Position numbers and translations under genes: made by a program. Shown piece after piece: positions 34,459-43,752 of a DNA stretch of 64,000 nt. Positions within the stretch are counted from its first letter, which is position 1. Each line of letters opens with the position of its first letter. This stretch comes from Enterobacteriaceae bacterium UBA5654. Its GTDB lineage: Bacteria; Pseudomonadota; Gammaproteobacteria; Enterobacterales; Enterobacteriaceae. The stretch is from assembly GCA_002421005.1 (NCBI GenBank), contig DIJC01000003.1, positions 62,001 through 126,000 on the forward strand, read 5' to 3'. The notes below the pieces were generated by a model that made no database searches, was not told the origin of the DNA, and was given only the letters and a program-made list of their open reading frames with translations.

Positions 34459-34912
34459 TCGAGTAATACCTCTGCCCGACGAACAAGCGACTTTAGACCT
34501 CGGTGAACGCATCGCCAAGGCGTGCAATGGCGCAACCGTTATTTATCTTTATGGCGACCTCGGCGCGGGGAAAACCACCTTCAGCCGTGGGTTTTTGCAG
34601 GCGCTGGGCCATCGCGGAAACGTCAAAAGCCCGACCTATACGCTGGTCGAGCCTTACGTTCTTGATGCGCTGACGGTCTATCACTTCGATCTGTACCGTC
34701 TCGCTGACCCGGAAGAACTGGAGTTTATGGGCATCCGCGACTATTTCACCAATGAGGCGATTTGCCTGGTGGAGTGGCCGCAGCAGGGGACGGGCGTGCT
34801 GCCGGAACCGGATATTGAAATACACCTGGATTATCAGGCACAAGGTCGTGAGGCGCGCGTAACGGCGGTCTCCGCATCGGGTGATTCGCTGCTGGCGCGT
34901 TTAGCCGGTTAA
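34451..34912 (+). CDS. tsaE: tRNA threonylcarbamoyladenosine ATPase TsaE
   Basis: ATPase partner of TsaB and TsaD in making the t6A base of ANN-decoding tRNAs; essential in E. coli. 153 residues with Walker A GDLGAGKTTFSRGFLQ, the conserved VKSPTYTLVEPY, HFDLYRL, and the Walker B-like CLVEWPQQG. I start at MINRVIPLPDEQ (ATG), which overlaps the nnr 3' end and matches the family. The alternative start four codons earlier is less likely. Confidence 0.97.
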   Translation: MINRVIPLPDEQATLDLGERIAKACNGATVIYLYGDLGAGKTTFSRGFLQALGHRGNVKSPTYTLVEPYVLDALTVYHFDLYRLADPEELEFMGIRDYFTNEAICLVEWPQQGTGVLPEPDIEIHLDYQAQGREARVTAVSASGDSLLARLAG

Positions 34913-34928
34913 CCTTAAGGGCGACGGG

Positions 34929-36269
34929 ATGATGTATCGTATGCATAAATGGTTGATATCGCTGCTGGTGCTGCTGTGCGCGCAGGCCGGAGCGGCAAGC
35001 CTGTCCGATATCCAGGTATCTAATGGCGATCGTCAGGCCCGCATTACCCTAAGTTTTATCGGCGATCCCGAGTACGCATTTTCTCAGGACGGTAAGCGCA
35101 CCGTCGCGCTGGATATTAAACAAACCGGCGTGATCCAGGGGCTGCCATTGCAGTTCAGCGGTAACAACCTGGTGAAGGCGATCCGTTCCGGTACGCCAAA
35201 AGATAATCAGTCATTAAGGCTGATGGTCGATCTCACGGAAAACGGGAAAACCCGCGCGGTGAAGCAGCAAAACGGCGGCAACTATACGGTGGTGTTTACC
35301 ATCAATGCCGATGTCCCGCCGCCGCCTCCTCCTGCGCCAGTGATAGTTGCGCAGCCGCAAGCCGCGCCGCCGATGATTGCGCAAACGCGCCCGGTGCAGC
35401 CTGCGCAAAACCCGTTTAAAGCAGACAACGATCGCATCACCAGCGTAACGAACAGCAATACCGTAACGCGTCCCGCCATGCGCACACGCACGGCCTCAGG
35501 CGATAAAGTCATTATCGCCATTGATGCCGGACACGGCGGTCAGGACCCCGGCGCGATAGGCCCCGGCGGTACGCGCGAAAAAAACGTTACCATCGCCATT
35601 GCGCGTAAACTGCGCACCCTGCTGAATGCCGATCCGATGTTTAAAGGTGTGCTGACCCGCGACGGCGACTACTTTATTTCGGTGATGGGGCGCTCTGACG
35701 TCGCTCGCCAGCAGAACGCCAACTTCCTTGTGTCGATCCACGCCGACGCCGCGCCTAACCGCGACGCGACCGGCGCGTCGGTATGGGTCTTGTCCAACCG
35801 CCGCGCCAATAGCGAAATGGCAAGCTGGCTGGAACAGCACGAGAAGCAATCCGAGCTGCTCGGCGGCGCGGGAGACGTGCTGGCGAACAGCCAGTCCGAT
35901 CCTTACTTAAGCCAGGCGGTGCTGGATTTACAATTCGGTCATTCGCAGCGCGTCGGGTATGATGTGGCGACGAATATGCTCCGCCAGCTTCAGCGTGTCG
36001 GATCGCTGCATAAGCGGCGACCAGAGCACGCCAGCCTTGGCGTTTTACGCTCGCCGGATATTCCATCCGTGCTGGTGGAGACCGGGTTTATCAGCAATAC
36101 CAGCGAAGAGCGTTTGCTGGGCAGCGATGAATTCCAGCAGCAGATTGCCAGCGCGATTTATGCAGGCCTGCGTAACTACTTCCAGGCGCATCCGCTACAG
36201 CCTGGCCCGCAGGGAGACGCCGGGCAGGTTGCCAGCGCATCGTCGCCGGGCGGGATGCTGCTCAACTAA
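34929..36269 (+). CDS. amiB: N-acetylmuramoyl-L-alanine amidase AmiB
   Basis: Periplasmic zinc amidase that splits septal peptidoglycan at division after activation by EnvC. 446 residues: signal peptide ending AQAGAA, AMIN septum-targeting domain (about 24-125), a proline-rich linker (DVPPPPPPAP...), and the Amidase_3 domain from IIAIDAGHGGQDPGAIGP. Zinc ligands include His in DAGHGG, the Glu of GGTREKNV, His of LVSIHADAAP, and the catalytic Glu of LVETGFISN. It lacks a LysM domain. GGGCGACGGG precedes the start, 16 bases after tsaE. Confidence 0.96.
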   Translation: MMYRMHKWLISLLVLLCAQAGAASLSDIQVSNGDRQARITLSFIGDPEYAFSQDGKRTVALDIKQTGVIQGLPLQFSGNNLVKAIRSGTPKDNQSLRLMVDLTENGKTRAVKQQNGGNYTVVFTINADVPPPPPPAPVIVAQPQAAPPMIAQTRPVQPAQNPFKADNDRITSVTNSNTVTRPAMRTRTASGDKVIIAIDAGHGGQDPGAIGPGGTREKNVTIAIARKLRTLLNADPMFKGVLTRDGDYFISVMGRSDVARQQNANFLVSIHADAAPNRDATGASVWVLSNRRANSEMASWLEQHEKQSELLGGAGDVLANSQSDPYLSQAVLDLQFGHSQRVGYDVATNMLRQLQRVGSLHKRRPEHASLGVLRSPDIPSVLVETGFISNTSEERLLGSDEFQQQIASAIYAGLRNYFQAHPLQPGPQGDAGQVASASSPGGMLLN

Positions 36270-36278
36270 GGAGATTTC

Positions 36279-38108
36279 ATGCCGATTCAGGTTTTGCCTC
36301 CGCAGCTTGCAAACCAGATTGCCGCAGGTGAGGTGGTCGAGCGCCCTGCGTCGGTGGTGAAAGAGCTGGTTGAAAACAGCATCGATGCTGGCGCAACGCG
36401 AATTGATATCGATATCGAACGCGGTGGCGCTAAGCTCATCCGCATCCGTGATAACGGCTGCGGCATCAAAAAAGACGAGCTGGCGCTGGCGCTGGCTCGT
36501 CACGCCACCAGTAAAATCACCACTCTTGACGATCTTGAAGCCATTATCAGCCTCGGTTTTCGCGGTGAAGCGCTGGCGAGCATCAGCTCAGTCTCACGCC
36601 TGACGCTTACCTCGCGGACGGCGGAGCAGCAGGAAGCATGGCAGGCCTACGCCGAAGGGCGCGATATGGACGTGACGGTTAAACCGGCGGCGCACCCGGT
36701 GGGGACAACGCTGGAAGTGCTGGATCTGTTCTATAACACGCCCGCCCGCCGCAAATTCATGCGCACCGAGAAAACCGAATTTAACCACATCGACGAGATT
36801 ATTCGCCGCATCGCGCTGGCGCGTTTTGACGTATCTATCAACCTGAATCATAACGGTAAAATGGTGCGTCAGTATCGCGCGGTGCCGCCGGGCGCGGCGA
36901 AAGAACGGCGAATGGGTGCCATTTGCGGGACGGCCTTTCTTGAGAAGGCGCTGGCGATTGAGTGGCAGCACGGCGATCTGACGCTGCGCGGCTGGGTGGC
37001 CGATCCGCAGGGAACCACGCCCGCGCTGGCAGAAATTCAGTACAGCTATGTTAACGGGCGCATGATGCGTGACCGCCTGATCAATCACGCGATCCGCCAG
37101 GCCTGTGAGGAAAAACTCGGCCTGGATCAGCAGCCTGCGTTTGTGCTCTATCTGGAAATCGATCCGCATCAGGTGGACGTGAACGTCCACCCTGCCAAGC
37201 ATGAAGTGCGCTTTCACCAGTCGCGGCTGGTCCATGATTTTATCTACCAGGGCGTGCTGAGCGTACTCCAGCAGCGGTTTGACGTGCCGCTGGCGCTGGC
37301 GGAAGAGCCGCGCCACGTCCCGGAAAATCGCGTCGCCGCCGGACGCAATCAGTTCGCCGAACCCGCGCCCGAACGCGAGAAAACGCCGCCGCGCCCTGCC
37401 TCCGCGCCTGCGGGTGGAGGCGCGAGCTGGCCCAATGCCCAGCCGGGCTACCAGAAACAGCAGGGCGCACTTTACCGCCAGCTGTTACAAACTCCCTCTA
37501 CTGAACGTGCAGTTCGTGAACCGTCACCGCCGGTACAGGCGCTGGACGGTCACGCGCAGAGTTTTGGTCGCGTGCTGACCATTCTGCACAGCGAGTTTGC
37601 TCTGCTGGAGCGGGGAGGAAAATTACAGCTTCTGGCGCTGCCGGTTGCCGAGCGCTGGCTGCGGCAGGCGCAACTCACGCCGGGTAAAAATGAGGTATGC
37701 GCCCAGCCGCTGTTGATCCCCCTGCGGCTGAAAGTTTCGGCGCAGGAAAAGCAGGCGATGAGCAACGCACAGGCCGTTTTAACGCAGTTGGGCATTGAAT
37801 TTCAGTCAGATGCTCATTTTGTGACAATTCGGGCCGTGCCTTTACCCTTGCGGCAACAAAATTTACAAAACTTGATTCCTGAACTGATAGGCTACCTGGC
37901 GCAGCAATCGACGTATCTTGTTGAAGATATTGCCCTGTGGTTGGCGCGCAATCTGGCAAGCGAGCATGTCCAGTGGAACATGGCGCAGGCGATTGCGGTG
38001 CTGGCAGATGTCGAACGCCTCTGCCCGCAGCTGGTCGCGTCGCCGCCATGCGGTTTATTACAACCTGTTGAGATACATTCGGCGATGAACGCCCTGAAAG
38101 ATGAGTAA
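36279..38108 (+). CDS. mutL: DNA mismatch repair protein MutL
   Basis: ATP-driven matchmaker coupling MutS to MutH and UvrD. 609 residues. The GHKL ATPase has LVENSIDAGATRIDIDI (motif I, Asn/Asp), RDNGCGI (motif II), and ATSKITTLDDLEAIISLGFRG (motif III). A variable proline-rich linker spans about 340-420. The C-terminal dimerisation domain starts near SFGRVLTILHSEFALLE. Like E. coli MutL it shows no endonuclease DQHAXXE motif, as expected where MutH makes the nick. AAGGAG stands seven bases upstream, and the 3' end overlaps miaA by eight bases. Confidence 0.97.
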   Translation: MPIQVLPPQLANQIAAGEVVERPASVVKELVENSIDAGATRIDIDIERGGAKLIRIRDNGCGIKKDELALALARHATSKITTLDDLEAIISLGFRGEALASISSVSRLTLTSRTAEQQEAWQAYAEGRDMDVTVKPAAHPVGTTLEVLDLFYNTPARRKFMRTEKTEFNHIDEIIRRIALARFDVSINLNHNGKMVRQYRAVPPGAAKERRMGAICGTAFLEKALAIEWQHGDLTLRGWVADPQGTTPALAEIQYSYVNGRMMRDRLINHAIRQACEEKLGLDQQPAFVLYLEIDPHQVDVNVHPAKHEVRFHQSRLVHDFIYQGVLSVLQQRFDVPLALAEEPRHVPENRVAAGRNQFAEPAPEREKTPPRPASAPAGGGASWPNAQPGYQKQQGALYRQLLQTPSTERAVREPSPPVQALDGHAQSFGRVLTILHSEFALLERGGKLQLLALPVAERWLRQAQLTPGKNEVCAQPLLIPLRLKVSAQEKQAMSNAQAVLTQLGIEFQSDAHFVTIRAVPLPLRQQNLQNLIPELIGYLAQQSTYLVEDIALWLARNLASEHVQWNMAQAIAVLADVERLCPQLVASPPCGLLQPVEIHSAMNALKDE

Positions 38109-39051
38109 CGTGACACAAGCAGATCTGCCACAGGCAATATTTTTAATGGGGCCAACGGCCTCGGGCAAAACCGCGCTGGCGATAGCGTTACGTAAAGTTT
38201 TGCCAGTAGAGTTGATAAGCGTCGATTCCGCCCTTATCTATCAAGGGATGAACATCGGAACGGCGAAGCCGGATGCGGACGAACTTCGCGCCGCGCCGCA
38301 CCGGTTGTTAGACATTCTCGACCCCGCGCAGGCTTATTCGGCGGCTGATTTCCGCCGCGACGCGCTAAAGGAGATGGCAGAGATTACCGCCTCGGGCCGT
38401 ATTCCTCTGCTGGTGGGCGGTACGATGCTGTATTTCAAGGCATTACTGGAAGGACTCTCGCCGCTTCCTTCGGCTGATCCAGCGGTCAGAGCGAAGATCG
38501 AGCAGCAGGCCGCAGAGCAGGGATGGGAGGCGCTACATCAGCAGCTTCAGGAGATTGATCCTGTCGCCGCAGCGCGCATTCATCCTAACGATCCGCAAAG
38601 GCTTTCCCGGGCACTGGAAGTTTTTTTCATTTCGGGTAAAACTTTAACGGAGCTGACGCAAACGTCAGGCGAGGCTCTGCCCTACAGGGTGCATCAGTTT
38701 GCTATCGCTCCGGCGAGCAGGGAACTGCTCCATCAGCGCATTGAGCAGCGTTTTCATCAGATGTTGGCTTCAGATTTTGAAGCAGAAGTGCGAGCGCTTT
38801 TTGCTCGTGGAGATTTGCATACGGATATGCCTTCCATTCGTTGTGTGGGATACCGCCAGATGTGGTCTTATCTTGAAGGCGAGATTTCATATGATGAAAT
38901 GGTTTATCGAGGTGTTTGCGCCACGAGGCAGTTAGCCAAGCGTCAGGTAACCTGGTTACGCGGATGGGAAGGTGTTCACTGGCTTGACAGTGAAAATCCA
39001 GATCAGGCACGTAACGAAGTGTTGCAGGTTGTTGGTGCTAACGCTCATTGA
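38101..39051 (+). CDS. miaA: tRNA dimethylallyltransferase MiaA
   Basis: Adds a dimethylallyl group to A37 of tRNAs reading UNN codons. 316 residues. P-loop FLMGPTASGKTALAIAL, the ISVDSALIYQGMNIGTAKP catalytic Asp region, LLVGGTMLYFKALLEGL, and the tRNA-binding RCVGYRQMWSYLEGE. It starts inside the mutL end (ATGAGTAACG), implying translational coupling. A separate promoter for hfq is likely within its 3' part as in E. coli, but I did not identify one. Confidence 0.98.
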   Translation: MSNVTQADLPQAIFLMGPTASGKTALAIALRKVLPVELISVDSALIYQGMNIGTAKPDADELRAAPHRLLDILDPAQAYSAADFRRDALKEMAEITASGRIPLLVGGTMLYFKALLEGLSPLPSADPAVRAKIEQQAAEQGWEALHQQLQEIDPVAAARIHPNDPQRLSRALEVFFISGKTLTELTQTSGEALPYRVHQFAIAPASRELLHQRIEQRFHQMLASDFEAEVRALFARGDLHTDMPSIRCVGYRQMWSYLEGEISYDEMVYRGVCATRQLAKRQVTWLRGWEGVHWLDSENPDQARNEVLQVVGANAH

Positions 39052-39139
39052 ATGTGTACAATTGAGTCGAATCGTGCGCAATTTGCAGAATCGTAAGGTT
39101 CTAAGTACAAAACAAGCATACATATAAGGAAAAGAGAGA

Positions 39140-39451
39140 ATGGCTAAGGGGCAATCTTTACAAGACCCGTTCCTGAACGCATTACGTCGGGAACGCGTTC
39201 CGGTTTCTATTTATTTGGTGAATGGTATTAAGCTGCAAGGTCAAATCGAATCTTTCGATCAGTTCGTGATTCTGTTGAAGAACACGGTTAGCCAGATGGT
39301 GTATAAGCACGCTATCTCTACCGTTGTTCCGTCTCGTCCGGTTTCGCACCATAGCAACAATGCAACGGGTGGCACCGGCAGCAATTATCATCACGGTAGT
39401 AACGCGCAGGGTTCTTCTGCGTCCCAGCAAGACGGCGAAGATAACGAATAA
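39140..39451 (+). CDS. hfq: RNA chaperone Hfq
   Basis: Hexameric Sm-like protein that pairs small RNAs with mRNAs. 103 residues. Sm1: SLQDPFLNALRRERVPVSIY with Gln8, then LVNGIKLQGQIESFDQFVILL. Sm2: VYKHAISTVVP with Tyr55, Lys56 and His57 at the proximal RNA site. The C-terminal tail is the usual disordered, Asn/Ser/Gly/His-rich type ending in acidic residues (QDGEDNE). AAGGAAAAGAGAGA precedes the ATG, 88 bases after miaA. Confidence 0.99.
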   Translation: MAKGQSLQDPFLNALRRERVPVSIYLVNGIKLQGQIESFDQFVILLKNTVSQMVYKHAISTVVPSRPVSHHSNNATGGTGSNYHHGSNAQGSSASQQDGEDNE

Positions 39452-39525
39452 GTTATTGGCTGTTTTTCCAGCTCGGGGAGCCGTTTTTTTCAGGTTCCCC
39501 GCTGGTCATTAGTGAGGGTTTACGC

Positions 39526-40806
39526 TTGTTTGACCGTTATGACGCCGGTGAGCAGGCGGTGCTGGTACACATCTATTTTTCGCAAGACAAAGATATGGAA
39601 GATCTTCAGGAGTTTGAATCTCTTGTCTCTTCCGCCGGTGTCGACGCAATTCAGGTGATTACCGGTAGCCGTAAAGCACCGCACCCCAAGTATTATGTTG
39701 GTGAAGGTAAAGCAGTTGAAATTGCGGAAGCCGTAAAAGCAACGGGTTCATCCGTTGTGCTGTTTGATCACGCCCTGAGTCCGGCCCAGGAACGTAACCT
39801 GGAACGTCTTTGCGAATGCCGGGTTATCGACCGTACCGGTCTTATCTTAGATATTTTTGCCCAGCGTGCGCGCACCCATGAGGGTAAGTTGCAGGTTGAG
39901 CTGGCGCAGTTGCGCCATATGGCCACGCGCCTCGTGCGCGGCTGGACGCACCTTGAAAGACAAAAAGGCGGTATTGGTTTACGCGGTCCGGGTGAAACCC
40001 AGCTCGAAACCGACCGTCGTTTATTACGTAACCGGATTATGCAAATCCTGTCGCGGCTTGAGAAAGTGGAAAAGCAGCGCGAACAGGGGCGTCAGTCGCG
40101 CATTAAAGCGGATATCCCTACCGTATCGTTAGTGGGATACACCAACGCCGGGAAATCGACGCTCTTTAATCAGATCACCGAATCGCAGGTTTACGCGGCG
40201 GATCAGCTTTTCGCTACGCTCGACCCGACGCTGCGGCGCATTGACGTGGCCGACGTGGGCGAAACCGTGCTGGCGGACACCGTAGGGTTTATCCGTCATC
40301 TGCCGCATGACCTGGTTGCCGCTTTTAAGGCCACGCTGCTGGAAACGCGTCAGGCGACGCTGCTGCTGCATGTAATCGACGCCGCCGACGTGCGGGTGCA
40401 GGAAAACGTGGACGCCGTCAATACCGTGCTCGAAGAGATTGACGCTCATGAAATCCCCACGCTGCTGATCATGAACAAAATCGATATGCTGGAAGATTTC
40501 GAGCCGCGTATCGACCGGGATGAAGAAAATAAACCGATCCGCGTCTGGCTTTCCGCGCAGACCGGGGCAGGTGCAGAACTGCTTTTTCAGGCTTTGACCG
40601 AACGGCTTTCCGGTGAAGTAGCGCAGCACACGCTGCGGCTGCCCGTCCAGGAAGGGCGTCTGCGAAGCCGGTTTTATCAGCTTCAGGCAATAGAAAAAGA
40701 GTGGCAAGAGGAAGACGGTAGTATTGGTCTGCAAATTCGCCTGCCGATTGTTGACTGGCGTCGCCTCTGTAAACAAGAACCCGCTCTGGTTGATTATATT
40801 ATTTAA
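39526..40806 (+). CDS. hflX: GTPase HflX
   Basis: Heat-induced 50S-binding GTPase that splits stalled ribosomes and has helicase-like activity. 426 residues. N-terminal nucleotide-binding domain with KAPHPKYYVGEGKAVEI, linker helices, Gly-rich RQKGGIGLRGPGETQLETD, then G1 LVGYTNAGKSTLFN, G2 in FATLDPTLRR, G3 DTVGFIRHLPH and G4 MNKIDML. The start is TTG (seven bases after GAGGG), which gives the exact family start FDRYDAGEQAVLVHIY. It is downstream of hfq with 74 bases containing a large imperfect hairpin. Confidence 0.97.
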   Translation: MFDRYDAGEQAVLVHIYFSQDKDMEDLQEFESLVSSAGVDAIQVITGSRKAPHPKYYVGEGKAVEIAEAVKATGSSVVLFDHALSPAQERNLERLCECRVIDRTGLILDIFAQRARTHEGKLQVELAQLRHMATRLVRGWTHLERQKGGIGLRGPGETQLETDRRLLRNRIMQILSRLEKVEKQREQGRQSRIKADIPTVSLVGYTNAGKSTLFNQITESQVYAADQLFATLDPTLRRIDVADVGETVLADTVGFIRHLPHDLVAAFKATLLETRQATLLLHVIDAADVRVQENVDAVNTVLEEIDAHEIPTLLIMNKIDMLEDFEPRIDRDEENKPIRVWLSAQTGAGAELLFQALTERLSGEVAQHTLRLPVQEGRLRSRFYQLQAIEKEWQEEDGSIGLQIRLPIVDWRRLCKQEPALVDYII

Positions 40807-40898
40807 CCCGACTGAAGATATTTTTCCTCGATAAGAGGATGCCCGGAACATTGACATCGCACGGGCATATCACCGCATAACAAATATGGAGTACAGAA

Positions 40899-42155
40899 AT
40901 GGCGTGGAACCAGCCCGGTAATAACGGACAAGACCGCGACCCCTGGGGGAGTAATAAACCTGGCGGCAACCCCGGCGGAAATGGAAACAAAGGCGGTCGT
41001 GAGCAGGGACCGCCTGACCTTGACGATATCTTCCGCAAGCTGAGTAAAAAACTCGGCGGCTTCGGCGGAGGCAACAGAGGCAATGGGACAGGCGGTGCGC
41101 CACAAGGTCCGCGTGGCCAGTTGGGCGGTCGCGTTGTCGGCATTGCGGTTGCCGCAGTCGTTATTATCTGGGCGGCAAGCGGGTTCTACACCATTAAAGA
41201 AGCAGAGCGTGGCGTGGTCACGCGCTTCGGTCAGTTTAACCATCTGGTTGAGCCGGGCCTGAACTGGAAGCCGACGTTCATTGATGAAGTCACGCCGGTC
41301 AACGTTGAAGCCGTGCGCGAGCTGGCTGCGTCTGGCGTCATGCTGACGTCAGACGAAAACGTCGTGCGCGTTGAGATGAACGTGCAGTACCGCATCACCG
41401 ATCCGCGTCGTTACCTGTTCAGCGTGACCAGCGCCGATGACAGCCTGCGTCAGGCCACAGACAGCGCGCTGCGTGGGGTTATCGGCAAATACACGATGGA
41501 CCGCATCCTGACTGAAGGCCGTACCGTTATTCGTAGCGATACCCAGCGTGAGCTGGAAGAAACCATCCGTCCGTACAACATGGGTATCACCCTGCTGGAC
41601 GTCAACTTCCAGGCTGCTCGTCCGCCGGAAGCCGTTCAGGCGGCGTTTGATGATGCCATCTCCGCGCGTGAGAACGAGCAGCAGTCCATTCGTGAAGCGG
41701 AAGCGTACAGCAACGAAGTCCAGCCGCGTGCTAACGGTCAGGCGCAGCGTATTCTCGAAGAAGCCCGCGCTTATAAAACGCAAACCGTGTTAGAAGCGCA
41801 GGGTGAAGTGGCGCGCTTTGCTAAAATCCTGCCGGAATATAAAGCCGCCCCGGAAATTACCCGCGAGCGTCTGTATATCGAAACGATGGAAAAAGTCCTG
41901 AGCCACACCCGCAAAGTGCTGGTGAACGACAAAGGCGGCAACCTGATGGTTCTCCCACTGGATCAAATGCTTAAAGGTGGTAATGCCTCGTCAGCAAAGA
42001 GTGAAAACAGCGGCGCAAACAACCTTCTGCGCCTGCCGCCTGCGTCCTCTGGCAACAGCAGTGCGAATAAATCATCGTCAGACAGTCAGGGCGATATCAT
42101 GGACCAACGCCGCGCCAACGCGCAGCGTAACGACTACCAGCGTCAGGGGGAATAA
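40899..42155 (+). CDS. hflK: FtsH protease modulator HflK
   Basis: SPFH-domain inner-membrane protein that forms the HflKC cage around FtsH. 418 residues. Gly/Asn-rich cytoplasmic N-terminus (about 1-75), one membrane helix VVGIAVAAVVIIWAASGFY, then the periplasmic SPFH/band 7 domain (TIKEAERGVVTRFGQFN, VNVQYRITDPRRYLF) and a long helical region with IREAEAYSNEVQPRANGQAQ. A Ser/Asn-rich tail ends the protein. It lies two bases upstream of hflC and 92 after hflX. Confidence 0.98.
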   Translation: MAWNQPGNNGQDRDPWGSNKPGGNPGGNGNKGGREQGPPDLDDIFRKLSKKLGGFGGGNRGNGTGGAPQGPRGQLGGRVVGIAVAAVVIIWAASGFYTIKEAERGVVTRFGQFNHLVEPGLNWKPTFIDEVTPVNVEAVRELAASGVMLTSDENVVRVEMNVQYRITDPRRYLFSVTSADDSLRQATDSALRGVIGKYTMDRILTEGRTVIRSDTQRELEETIRPYNMGITLLDVNFQAARPPEAVQAAFDDAISARENEQQSIREAEAYSNEVQPRANGQAQRILEEARAYKTQTVLEAQGEVARFAKILPEYKAAPEITRERLYIETMEKVLSHTRKVLVNDKGGNLMVLPLDQMLKGGNASSAKSENSGANNLLRLPPASSGNSSANKSSSDSQGDIMDQRRANAQRNDYQRQGE

Positions 42156-42157
42156 CG

Positions 42158-43162
42158 ATGCGTAAGTCTGTTATTGCGATTATCATCATCGTGCTGGTAG
42201 TGCTTTATACCTCATTATTTGTGGTGAAAGAGGGCGAGCGTGGGATCACGCTGCGCTTCGGTAAAGTACTGCGAGACGACGACAACAAGCCGCTGGTCTT
42301 TGAACCAGGTCTGCACTTCAAGATCCCGTTTATCGAATCGGTTAAAACGCTTGATGCCCGTATCCAGACGATGGATAACCAGGCTGACCGCTTTGTGACT
42401 AAAGAGAAGAAAGACCTGATCGTAGACTCCTACATCAAATGGCGTATCAGCGACTTCAGCCGTTACTATCTGGCTACCGGCGGCGGTGACGTATCGCAGG
42501 CCGAAGTGCTGCTGAAACGTAAATTCTCTGACCGTCTGCGTTCTGAAATCGGTCGTCTGGATGTAAAAGACATCGTGACCGACTCGCGTGGTCGTCTGAC
42601 CATTGAAGTGCGTGAAGCGCTGAACTCCGGTTCTGCGGGCACGGAAGACGAAGTTGCGACGCCGGGCGCGGATAACGAAATCGCCAAAGCCGCCGAGCGC
42701 GTATCGGCTGAAACCAACGGCAAGGTGCCGGTGGTGAATCCGAACAGTATGGCGGCGCTGGGTATCGAAGTGGTGGATGTGCGTATCAAGCAGATCAACC
42801 TGCCGACCGAAGTTTCCGAGGCGATCTACAACCGCATGCGTGCCGAGCGTGAAGCGGTTGCTCGTCGTCACCGTTCACAGGGTGAAGAAGAGAAAGAGAA
42901 GATCCAGGCTGCCGCAGATTACGAAGTTACCAAAACGCTGGCAGAAGCCGAGCGTCAGGGCCGTATCATGCGCGGTGAGGGTGATGCCGAAGCGGCCAAA
43001 CTGTTTGCCGACGCATTCAGCCAGGACCCGGACTTCTACGCCTTTATTCGTAGCCTGCGCGCGTACGAAAACAGCTTCCAGGGCAACCAGGACGTCATGG
43101 TGCTTAGCCCGGAAAATGATTTCTTCCGCTATATGAAAACGCCGACTTCCGTAACGCGTTAA
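42158..43162 (+). CDS. hflC: FtsH protease modulator HflC
   Basis: Partner of HflK, 334 residues. A single N-terminal membrane anchor (VIAIIIIVLVVLYTSLFVV), then the SPFH domain KEGERGITLRFGKVL, PGLHFKIPFIESVKTLDARIQ and VDSYIKWRISDFSRYYLATG, followed by the helical VARRHRSQGEEEKEKIQAAAD region and AKLFADAFSQDPDFYAFIRSL. Complex formation with HflK limits access of membrane proteins to FtsH. The RBS overlaps the hflK stop, and a strong terminator follows. Confidence 0.98.
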   Translation: MRKSVIAIIIIVLVVLYTSLFVVKEGERGITLRFGKVLRDDDNKPLVFEPGLHFKIPFIESVKTLDARIQTMDNQADRFVTKEKKDLIVDSYIKWRISDFSRYYLATGGGDVSQAEVLLKRKFSDRLRSEIGRLDVKDIVTDSRGRLTIEVREALNSGSAGTEDEVATPGADNEIAKAAERVSAETNGKVPVVNPNSMAALGIEVVDVRIKQINLPTEVSEAIYNRMRAEREAVARRHRSQGEEEKEKIQAAADYEVTKTLAEAERQGRIMRGEGDAEAAKLFADAFSQDPDFYAFIRSLRAYENSFQGNQDVMVLSPENDFFRYMKTPTSVTR

Positions 43163-43175
43163 TCCTGAAGCCTTA

Positions 43176-43208
43176 AACCCTCCAGAGTGCGATGCTCTGG
43201 AGGGTTTT
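43176..43208 (+). terminator. hflKC terminator
   Basis: AAACCCTCCAGAG and CTCTGGAGGGTTT form a 13-pair stem followed by TTTTATC. It ends the nnr-to-hflC gene run. The remaining gap to yjeT (to 43454) holds no convincing gene. Confidence 0.95.
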
Positions 43209-43454
43209 TTATCATTTTAGCCCTGAACAACTCACTCCGCGGATCAACGAGAAAAAGCGCCGGGTTTTCCGCTTTGCCTGCCACTTCTCTGCTGGCGCAC
43301 CCTGTTCATGGTAAATACTTTTTAATGCGGCCGTGCATCAGGTATTCTGCCGGTGCTTTAGTACGCTTAGCGCAGCAAAATAACAAAACGCTATTTTTAG
43401 CGCGCTGCCTGTCCCTGATGATTTAACGTTTGTCTGGCAAAGGATGGATCTGCT

Positions 43455-43652
43455 TTGAACTCAACAATCCTGCTGGCCCTCGCGCTGGTTTTAGTGCTGG
43501 AAGGCTTAGGCCCGATGCTTTATCCGCGTGCCTGGCGCAAAATGATCGCCGCGCTCGCGATACTGCCGGATAATATTTTACGTCGTTTTGGCGGCGGACT
43601 TGTGGTCGCCGGGTTTGTGATCTACTACATGTTGACGAAAACGATTGGCTGA
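43455..43652 (+). CDS. yjeT: DUF2065 inner membrane protein YjeT
   Basis: A 65-residue protein with two hydrophobic helices: TILLALALVLVLEGLGPMLYP and a C-terminal GGLVVAGFVIYYMLTKTI. The linking loop RAWRKMIAALAILPDNILRRFGG is the family hallmark. The start is TTG with AAAGGATGG upstream, giving the family start MNSTI. Function unknown. It lies 100 bases upstream of purA, and its 3' end contains a PurR-like operator. Confidence 0.9.
   Translation: MNSTILLALALVLVLEGLGPMLYPRAWRKMIAALAILPDNILRRFGGGLVVAGFVIYYMLTKTIG
43635..43650. promoter_or_regulatory. PurR-like operator upstream of purA
   Basis: ACGAAAACGATTGGCT matches the PurR box ANGCAANCGNTTNCNT with two mismatches. It lies in the last codons of yjeT, about 100 bases before purA. 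E. coli purA has a PurR site in the same place, which supports it despite the mismatches. Confidence 0.6.
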
Positions 43653-43752
43653 TCAAATAGTGGTCGGATTTGCCGTTTTTCGGGTGCAAAAAGTGCTGAT
43701 TAACACAAAAAGCGGTGGTAGAATCCATTTTTAAGCAATCGGTGATTTTAAA

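Noticed and set aside
43187..43426. 79-codon frame between hflC and yjeT
   Set aside because: Begins inside the hflKC terminator hairpin, no ribosome site, no similarity to any protein I know; treated as intergenic.
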